A stretch of 11,054 nt of DNA from Bacillota bacterium (GTDB taxonomy: Bacteria > Bacillota > Clostridia > Acetivibrionales > DSM-1351): contig JAEWZA010000444.1 in the NCBI GenBank assembly GCA_023395575.1, positions 1 to 11,054 on the forward strand, written 5' to 3'. Below the pieces are notes generated by a model that made no database searches, was not told where the DNA came from, and was given only the letters and a program-made list of their open reading frames with translations. The position numbers and the translations under genes were made by a program. Below, one piece after another: positions 1-5,192 of this stretch (position 1 is its first letter; every line of letters begins with the position of its first letter).

Positions 1-258
1 GTCCTTGATATCTCTATCAATTTCTATCCTTGTTTTATGGATTTCTTCCTTAGCTTCAAGAAGTGTCTCTCTCTTCTTGTTTTCCCCTTGCTTCAGCGCT
101 TCACCCACAATCCTCTGAGCTTCTTGCTCAGCACTACCGATTACAGCTTCAGCTTGTTTCTTTCTAGCCTCAAATCCTCTTTTGTAAAATATAATTGAAG
201 CAATAACTGCAATAACTATTCCAATAGTTAATCCAAGAATTATCTCTATGTCGCACAC
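1..258 (-). CDS. rny: Ribonuclease Y, N-terminal part (gene runs off the window)
   Basis: This is the first 86 codons of RNase Y, the membrane-bound endoribonuclease that starts mRNA turnover in Firmicutes. Visible are an N-terminal membrane helix (about residues 5-23, rich in I, V, G and A), a short basic stretch (YKRGFEARKK), and then the start of the long charged coiled coil with the family-typical IGSAEQEAQRIV and EAKEEIHKTR blocks. The KH and HD catalytic domains lie outside the window. The only canonical start in frame is GTG at 256-258, because an in-frame TGA lies a few codons upstream and no ATG lies between. However, that GTG is inside the Shine-Dalgarno sequence itself, and the best-spaced codon is an ATA at 247-249, which would give MEIILGL. 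The gene follows folD on the same strand but has its own upstream promoter. Family assignment is very secure; the exact start is not. Confidence 0.93.
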   Translation of the reverse strand, partial: MCDIEIILGLTIGIVIAVIASIIFYKRGFEARKKQAEAVIGSAEQEAQRIVGEALKQGENKKRETLLEAKEEIHKTRIEIDRDIKD

Positions 259-267
259 CTCCTCCTT
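256..267 (-). promoter_or_regulatory. Strong ribosome binding site of rny
   Basis: The minus strand reads AAGGAGGAGGTG, a near-perfect complement of the 16S rRNA 3' end. The GTG called as start is the last triplet of this site, only 2 nt from the AAGGAGG core. Counting from AGGAGGTG there are 6 nt to ATA at 249. The site is secure, and it casts doubt on the GTG start. Confidence 0.75.
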
Positions 268-544
268 ATTCAGTTTTCAAAGCTCAAAATTCACAATTCA
301 TTTTTAAATATAAATATCTGGAATTAAAGTTGGAAATAATACAGTGAACTTTTCTGTATCGTAACAATATACCTTATAATCAAAAACTAAGCATACATAC
401 TTGGCTATACTAATACTACTTAGGTGTACTAGTATTCGATATGAGATGTAAAAACAAACTACAAACTGCATATATAAATTAGCCTAAAACAAGCTTAATA
501 ATTCAATGATTAATTATACAATACAACCAACTTAATGCCGTGAC
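259..544 (-). other. Long untranslated leader upstream of rny
   Basis: About 290 nt separate the predicted rny promoter from the start codon. I see no ORF with a ribosome binding site here on either strand. A small hairpin is possible in the minus-strand RNA, AATACTA pairing with TAGTATT (409-433) around an 11-nt loop. A second -10-like TATAAT lies at 513-518 without a clear -35. I recognise no known riboswitch or T-box core. The region is AT-rich, and its leader status depends on the promoter call. Confidence 0.4.
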
Positions 545-550
545 ACTTTA

Positions 551-579
551 ATTTTAATCGTTTTTGATTTTTATGTCAA
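551..579 (-). promoter_or_regulatory. Sigma-A-type promoter for rny
   Basis: On the minus strand, TTGACA (574-579) and TAAAAT (551-556) are separated by exactly 17 nt. That is a consensus -35 and a five-of-six -10 at optimal spacing. Upstream sequence is AT-rich. Transcription would start near 544 and read into rny. It lies about 110 nt downstream of the folD stop, so rny can be expressed independently of folD. Confidence 0.65.
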
Positions 580-686
580 GAATTAAAAAGTTATCACAAT
601 TTTAGCATACCTTTTTTGTTAAATTTTCATAAAAATCATAATTTCAGTCCAAGCTAACTATAGTTACCCAAATAGACTAGCTTGAT

Positions 687-1541
687 TTAAATATTGTTTT
701 GTATAAGAGTTGCTTTTACAGTATTCTGCATGAGCATTGCCCTTGTCATTGGCCCCACACCACCTGTAACCTTTGTAATAGCAGAAGCAACCGCTGAAAC
801 CGATTGGAACTGCACATCCCCAACTAACTTACCATCTGCACCCCTTGATACACCAACATCAATTACAACTGCACCCGGCTTGACAAATTCAGGTTTTATA
901 AACTCTGCTTTACCTATTGCACAAACTAATATGTCAGCGCTTTTACATATTTCCTGAATGTTAGCAGTTTTTGAATGGCATATAGTAACTGTTGCGTTCT
1001 TTGCTAGCAATAAAATAGCCTGTGGCTTTCCAACAATATTGCTTCTACCCACTACTACACAATTTTTGCCTTCTATTTGTATATCATTTGCCATTAACAG
1101 TTCCACAACTCCAGCAGGTGTACATGGTAAAAATACAGGCTTTCCAATCATAAGGTTTCCTACATTTATAGGATGAAAACAGTCAGCATCCTTTAATGGA
1201 TTAATTGCTGCAATAACCTTATCTTCGTCAATATGCTTTGGAATCGGCAGCTGCACCAATATTCCGTTAACAGTAGCATCGTTATTTAAAGTTTCAATCA
1301 AGCTCAGTAATTCTTCTTCTGTAGTAGTTGCTGGCAATGCATACTCAAAGGATTTAATCCCTATTTCAGCACAGTCATTTTTTTTATGATTTACATAAAC
1401 CCTTGATGCAGGATCATCACCAACTATGATAACTGCAAGCCCTGAATTAATACCTTTCTGTTTTAAAGCTTCAACCTCTTGCTTTAATTTTTCTTTTACT
1501 TTTCCAGCTAGTTCTGTTCCATTTAATACTATTGCAGACAT
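687..1541 (-). CDS. folD: Bifunctional methylene-tetrahydrofolate dehydrogenase / methenyl-tetrahydrofolate cyclohydrolase FolD
   Basis: FolD interconverts 5,10-methylene-THF, methenyl-THF and 10-formyl-THF using NADP(H), supplying one-carbon units for purine and formyl-Met synthesis in the cytoplasm. At 284 aa it is full length for the family. The N-terminal catalytic domain shows the SRVYVNHKK block with Tyr49 and catalytic Lys53, Gln97 in GILVQLPIP, and Asp120 in the PLKDADCFHP block. The Rossmann domain has GRSNIVGKP (165-173). The C-terminal family signature, normally PGGVGPMT, reads TGGVGPMT here (259-266), preceded by ITKV rather than ITPV. The ATG is supported by an AAAGGG site (1549-1554) at 7-nt spacing. 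ygiQ lies 183 nt upstream on the same strand and rny follows after a promoter-bearing gap. No strong intrinsic terminator follows the gene. Confidence 0.97.
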   Translation of the reverse strand: MSAIVLNGTELAGKVKEKLKQEVEALKQKGINSGLAVIIVGDDPASRVYVNHKKNDCAEIGIKSFEYALPATTTEEELLSLIETLNNDATVNGILVQLPIPKHIDEDKVIAAINPLKDADCFHPINVGNLMIGKPVFLPCTPAGVVELLMANDIQIEGKNCVVVGRSNIVGKPQAILLLAKNATVTICHSKTANIQEICKSADILVCAIGKAEFIKPEFVKPGAVVIDVGVSRGADGKLVGDVQFQSVSAVASAITKVTGGVGPMTRAMLMQNTVKATLIQNNI

Positions 1542-1616
1542 ATATTTTCCCTTTCTGTATCAAAGGAATACTAGTACAACTCAACTTTCCTATTAATAGT
1601 CTCACAATGCTAACAC

Positions 1617-1645
1617 TTATTAATAGTTTTTTAATGGTTTTGCAA
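1617..1645 (-). promoter_or_regulatory. Possible folD promoter
   Basis: In the 183-nt gap between ygiQ and folD the minus strand has TTGCAA (1640-1645) and TAATAA (1617-1622) spaced by 17 nt. Both boxes are only partial matches in an AT-rich background, so this is tentative. Read-through from ygiQ is an alternative. Confidence 0.3.
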
Positions 1646-1724
1646 AATAGTTGCATTAAAATATTGAGTAACATTATCAGTATTCCTAAGTAATTTTTGA
1701 TAATTTTTACTAATACATTGTAAT

Positions 1725-4013
1725 TTATCGCCTTTTCCTTGTCAATTGCTTTGGTTTTTTTATATCAGAAATCTTGGTGCCAGCTTTACCTCTCTGCGCC
1801 TTAATACCATATTCTAAAGCTTGTCCGTTCTTGCTCTTATTAGCACTATAGTTTTTTTCAGCTTTGTTGCTCTTTAGGCTTTTCCGATCATTATCATTGC
1901 TGTAGCCTTTTCTTTTTGGGGAATCCTTGTTATCCTTCCTGCCATTAGTACTCTTTTGCTCATACTGTGCCTTAGCACCATCATAACCTTTATTAACTTT
2001 TTTCTCATTTTTATTTAATTCATCATTAATGAACTTTGAGCTGCTTTTTTTCTTTTTATCCAAAGCATTTTTATGGCCTGTTTTGTTGTGAGCAGGATTC
2101 ATTTTTTCTTGGCTATTCTTATTGCCCTTCTTACCGGGATTCTGCTTATTTGAAGCTTTTTCAGGTTCAGAGAAATTTTTCCCCTTGCCTCTCATAGGCT
2201 TCACAAGACAATTGGGACCAAATCCAATTAAATCCTCTCTATTAGCTTCTTTTAAAGCCTCAATAACAAGATGGTAGTTTTCTTTTTTCCTATATTGAAG
2301 TAAAGCTCTCTGCATAGCTTTTTCTTTCACAGTCTTAGGAACATAGACCTTCTTCATATTTCTGATATCATAGCCTGTATAAAACATGCAGGTAGATAGT
2401 GTCCCTGGAGTAGGATAAAAATCCTGCACCTGCTCAGGCATTATATGATGCTCTTTTAAGTATACTGCTAGCTCTACAGCAGCATTCAAATCACTTCCAG
2501 GATGGCTTGACATTAAATACGGAACAAGATACTGTTCTTTATTAATCCTTTTGTTAATATCATAAAACTTTTTTACAAATCTATCATAAAGCTGACGCTT
2601 GGATTTTCCCATTTTGTCTAAAACTCTATCCACTACGTGTTCAGGTGCAACCTTAAGCTGACCGCTGACGTGATGCTCACACAGTTCTGTAAAAAAGGTA
2701 TCATCCTTGTCATACATCAAATAGTCATATCTTATACCCGAACGTATAAAAACCTTCTTTACATTTGGGAGCTCTCTAAGTTTTCTTAGCAAGCTTAAAT
2801 ACTCAGAATGGTCAACTATAAGATTCTTGCAGGGTTCAGGGTACAAGCATTGTCTATCCTTACATACACCGTGCTTTATCTGCTTTTTGCATGCTACATT
2901 TCTAAAATTGGCAGTAGGACCGCCCACATCATGTATATATCCCTTAAAGCCTTCGGTCCACGTGAGTTTTCTAGCCTCATTGATAATAGATGCCTGACTT
3001 CTCTTTTGAATAACCCTTCCTTGATGAAAATTTAATGCGCAAAAAGTACATCCCCCATAGCAGCCCCTGTGACTGGTAACACTAAATTCAACCTCAGCAA
3101 TTGCCGGCACTCCACCGTACTGCTCATATATAGGGTGATATGTTCTCTCGTAGGGCATAGCATAAACCCTGTCCAATTCACTTTCTGACATAGGCATTGA
3201 GGGTGTATTTTGCACCAAATACCTGTCTCCATGCTGTTGTACAAGTATCTTGCCATTAATTGCATCCTGCTCATTGTATTGTATTTTAAATGCCTCTGCA
3301 TATACTTTCTTGTCATTTATGACTTCATCATATGAGGGAAGTATGGCAATTTTTTTTGTACCTTTAGAAGCAATAGCATTCTTTATGTCTAAAGGAAGCT
3401 CATCATAGCTTGCTATATATGCACTTCCAACAATATTCCTTATACTTGTGATAGGTATATCTCTCTTTAAAAGATTAGCGATCTCCACAATTGATTTTTC
3501 GCCCATCCCATACAGTAATAAATCTGCTTTTGAGTCAACTAGAATTGATCTTCTTACCTTGTCTTCCCAGTAATCATAATGTGCGAATCTCCTGAGGCTC
3601 GCCTCAATTCCTCCTATAATAACTGGAGTATCTTTAAATATTTCTTTAATTTTATTGGCATAAACGATTACAGCTCTATCAGGTCTAAGGCCTGCTTTTC
3701 CCCCTGGTGAATACAAATCCTGCGATCTTTTCTTTTTACTAGCTGTATAGTGATTGACCATTGAATCTATTACACCGGATGAGACAAGAACTCCATATTT
3801 AGGACGTCCTAACCTCTTGAAATCCTCGCTGTTCCTCCAATTGGGCTGTGCGATTATTCCAACCTTGAAGCCTTCACTCTCAAGTACTCTGGTTATAATA
3901 GCATGTCCAAAGCTGGGATGGTCCACATATGCATCACCGCTTATATACAAAAAATCAAGCTGTTTCCAGCCTCTTTCATTCATATCCTCAAAACTTATTG
4001 GTAAAAAACTCAT
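1725..4013 (-). CDS. ygiQ: YgiQ-family (UPF0313) radical SAM protein with lysine-rich C-terminal tail
   Basis: This is a radical S-adenosylmethionine protein of the YgiQ/UPF0313 family, of uncertain substrate. The sequence follows the family closely: FLPIS near the start, then TGDAYVDHPSFG-like, GLRPDRA, IIGGIEASLRRFAHYDYW and DSKADLLLYG blocks. The radical SAM CxxxCxxC iron-sulfur motif is at Cys318, Cys322 and Cys325 (numbered from the ATG at 4011-4013). A second cysteine set (375, 384, 389, 395) follows GGPTANF and could bind another metal centre. The core ends near residue 613 after the LIGFGPNCLV block. The last 149 residues (614-762) are a low-complexity Lys/Asn/Ser/Gly tail, probably disordered and nucleic-acid-friendly. 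A GTG two codons upstream (4017-4019) is a possible start, but it lies within the GGGGTG ribosome binding site, so I prefer the ATG. The 659-nt rod-like element lies 47 nt upstream of that GTG. Confidence 0.93.
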   Translation of the reverse strand: MSFLPISFEDMNERGWKQLDFLYISGDAYVDHPSFGHAIITRVLESEGFKVGIIAQPNWRNSEDFKRLGRPKYGVLVSSGVIDSMVNHYTASKKKRSQDLYSPGGKAGLRPDRAVIVYANKIKEIFKDTPVIIGGIEASLRRFAHYDYWEDKVRRSILVDSKADLLLYGMGEKSIVEIANLLKRDIPITSIRNIVGSAYIASYDELPLDIKNAIASKGTKKIAILPSYDEVINDKKVYAEAFKIQYNEQDAINGKILVQQHGDRYLVQNTPSMPMSESELDRVYAMPYERTYHPIYEQYGGVPAIAEVEFSVTSHRGCYGGCTFCALNFHQGRVIQKRSQASIINEARKLTWTEGFKGYIHDVGGPTANFRNVACKKQIKHGVCKDRQCLYPEPCKNLIVDHSEYLSLLRKLRELPNVKKVFIRSGIRYDYLMYDKDDTFFTELCEHHVSGQLKVAPEHVVDRVLDKMGKSKRQLYDRFVKKFYDINKRINKEQYLVPYLMSSHPGSDLNAAVELAVYLKEHHIMPEQVQDFYPTPGTLSTCMFYTGYDIRNMKKVYVPKTVKEKAMQRALLQYRKKENYHLVIEALKEANREDLIGFGPNCLVKPMRGKGKNFSEPEKASNKQNPGKKGNKNSQEKMNPAHNKTGHKNALDKKKKSSSKFINDELNKNEKKVNKGYDGAKAQYEQKSTNGRKDNKDSPKRKGYSNDNDRKSLKSNKAEKNYSANKSKNGQALEYGIKAQRGKAGTKISDIKKPKQLTRKRR

Positions 4014-4016
4014 TTG

Positions 4017-4022
4017 CACCCC
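4017..4022 (-). promoter_or_regulatory. Ribosome binding site that decides the ygiQ start
   Basis: The minus strand reads GGGGTG, 3 nt before ATG 4011-4013 (5 nt if counted from the GGGG core). The competing GTG start is part of this site and has only a weak GGAAAG further upstream. The same GGGTG style precedes the TPR gene and ftsK. Confidence 0.5.
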
Positions 4023-4047
4023 ATACTTTCCGAATTTAATTATCCAT

Positions 4048-4077
4048 ATTGTATCTAATTTTTGCGCGTTGTGCTAA
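4048..4077 (-). promoter_or_regulatory. Possible ygiQ promoter at the base of the rod element
   Basis: The minus strand has TTAGCA (4072-4077) and TACAAT (4048-4053) with an 18-nt spacer. The -35 box would lie inside the terminal helix of the inverted repeat, so the end of that element may carry an outward promoter. The boxes are imperfect; tentative. Confidence 0.28.
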
Positions 4078-4725
4078 TTTATAAACCTTGCAGATAAATT
4101 TAAAGTACTGGCTTACTGGTACTTCCGTACAAACTTATCTAAATGGATTACTTCCAAGATATTTGTTTGAATTTGTATTGGTTCATCATAGTTAATTATA
4201 CCGGCGTTCACATTCAGTATCCATGCTTCATTGTTGTGCAGGACTGTAGCATAAAAATTATCTGTATACCAATTAAACTGCTTAAATAGTACTCCCGTAC
4301 AATATATATCTATTGCTTACTCCCGAAATTGACGCTGAAATAATTGCGGTGTAGAACAAGTACTTCCGCCAAACGTATAACACTCGACATCCTGTCTCGG
4401 GTTATTACTCACAGCTACATCCTGTAGCTGTGTTGGCTACAATACTTGTTCTTCACCTATTATTTCTAGCATCAATTTCTAACCGAGTTTCGCAACTAGA
4501 TATATATTGCACTCGCGTACTATTATTGATATTTATTATTGATATTTATTATTTATATATTAATTCTTGTTTTACAACAGCCATGATAGAATTAACTATT
4601 CTTCACCAACAAATTCAAACAAATATCTTTTAATCAAGCATCCCATTTATCTAAGTTGTACTCGCATACCAGTATAAGAAAAGTAGTTTATCTGCAAACT
4701 CAGTTAAAAACAAATTAGCACAACG
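4067..4725 (-). ncRNA. Candidate 659-nt rod-like structured RNA (giant imperfect inverted repeat), unrecognised class
   Basis: The two halves pair with each other from the ends to the centre. Helices (left arm / right arm): 4067-4080/4712-4725 (14 bp, perfect), 4088-4098/4687-4697 (11 bp), 4114-4121/4667-4674, 4127-4132/4656-4661, 4140-4146/4643-4649, 4156-4175/4610-4629 (20 bp, perfect), 4188-4197/4590-4599, 4285-4292/4517-4524, 4297-4312/4497-4512, 4326-4336/4468-4478, 4337-4344/4459-4466, 4354-4362/4443-4451 and 4368-4372/4433-4437. Two hairpins cap it, at 4375-4408 and 4410-4432. Irregularities in the helices are G-U in the minus strand and A-C in the plus strand, favouring minus-strand transcription. 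No protein ORF here has a plausible start and site. It lies between the terminated TPR gene and ygiQ. It could instead be a degenerate palindromic mobile element: I see no transposase and no clear target duplication. Structure is directly visible; RNA function is inferred. Confidence 0.5.
4521..4559. repeat. 13-bp tandem repeat, three copies
   Basis: TATTATTGATATT occurs at 4521-4533 and 4534-4546, followed by a degenerate third copy TATTATTTATATA at 4547-4559. It sits in the right arm of the large inverted repeat, in the one long section (opposite 4198-4284) where the arms do not pair well. Slippage expansion there probably shifted the pairing. Confidence 0.8.
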
Positions 4726-4795
4726 AGTTATTAAAGCATTTAGTTTATCCAACTGTTATATGGTATCCTAATATCATAAAAAGCCAATTAGTATT

Positions 4796-4804
4796 ATTTT
4801 AGCA
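4796..4804 (-). promoter_or_regulatory. Possible extended -10 promoter for the rod RNA
   Basis: The minus strand reads TGCTAAAAT, an extended -10 element (TG, one base, then a five-of-six -10). Transcription would begin near 4789, about 64 nt before the rod starts. The -35 (TTTATT at 16 nt) is poor. The TTGTGCTAA around it also occurs at both ends of the rod, so the match could instead reflect a repeat relic. Confidence 0.25.
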
Positions 4805-4864
4805 CAAATCATATACGAATAAACCCTTGATAAAAATTAAAACGCTCCATTTAATCAACTTTCT

Positions 4865-5041
4865 TAACTTTCGTTACTATTAGCCAACCAATTTAGATTA
4901 TTAATTCTACTTTCCCAACTTAAATTGTGGGTGCTCAACCTTAGCAATGTTAAGTTGGTTATTAACTCATCTCTATTTGAACGAAAACTTTCGTTATATA
5001 AGCATGGATAGGCTATATGATAAAGTTCATCAATAGAGATT
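4865..5041 (-). other. Second structured non-coding segment (nested inverted repeats)
   Basis: Several inverted repeats lie here. CCAACTTAA (4915-4923) pairs with TTAAGTTGG (4950-4958), with an inner ATTG/CAAT (4924-4927/4945-4948). TTTCGTT at about 4868-4874 can pair with AACGAAA around 4980-4986. ATCTCTATT (4969-4977) pairs with AATAGAGAT (5032-5040), continued by TGAAC/GTTCA (4978-4982/5025-5029). The last helix overlaps the outer arm of the first, so they may be alternative folds. A 60-codon reading frame from a GTG overlaps this segment but has no ribosome binding site and resembles nothing I know. Between here and the rod (4726-4864) I see only AT-rich DNA. Confidence 0.35.
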
Positions 5042-5070
5042 AACACAATTAAGCAAGCACTGTTTAACTA

Positions 5071-5116
5071 AATATAAAAACTATGAATTGTGGGTAATAT
5101 CCCATCAAACTCATAG
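5071..5116 (-). terminator. Rho-independent terminator of the TPR gene
   Basis: In the minus-strand RNA, CUAUGA at 5111-5116 pairs with UCAUAG at 5081-5086; inside are UUG/CAA and UGGG/CCCA pairs around a small A/U loop. The hairpin is followed directly by UUUUUAUAUUU (5080 downward). It is about 77 nt after the TPR stop codon and separates that gene from the downstream structured region. Confidence 0.75.
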
Positions 5117-5192
5117 CTCTTTATTATAAATTGATATTTACCACTATCAACCTTGAATTATGTAATTAATACATCATCTAACGGAAACATTT

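Noticed and set aside
651..683. A terminator after folD formed by CAAGCTA / TAGCTTG arms
   Set aside because: The stem is only 7 bp with a loop of about 20 nt, and no U-tract follows it on the minus strand.
4430..4633. A 67-codon plus-strand reading frame
   Set aside because: It lies entirely in the right arm of the giant inverted repeat, crosses the 13-bp tandem repeat, and has no ribosome binding site.
4119..4669. A CRISPR-like array suggested by recurring GTAC-NNNN-GTAC words
   Set aside because: The words are only 12 nt, unevenly spaced (70-170 nt), and are explained as opposite sides of internal loops in one hairpin.
4067..4725. OLE RNA or another known large RNA
   Set aside because: OLE is about the right length and is sometimes linked to folD, but it is not a simple end-to-end rod, and no partner gene of the OLE type is present here.
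4060..4735. A classical MITE or insertion sequence
   Set aside because: Kept as an alternative, not called: I see no transposase fragment and no matching target duplication (left flank TTTTGCG, right flank AGTTATT), and mismatches cluster in loops and as minus-strand G-U pairs.
4864..5046. A 60-codon minus-strand reading frame starting at GTG
   Set aside because: It has no ribosome binding site, a noncanonical start, no recognisable domain, and it overlaps nested inverted repeats that explain the sequence better.
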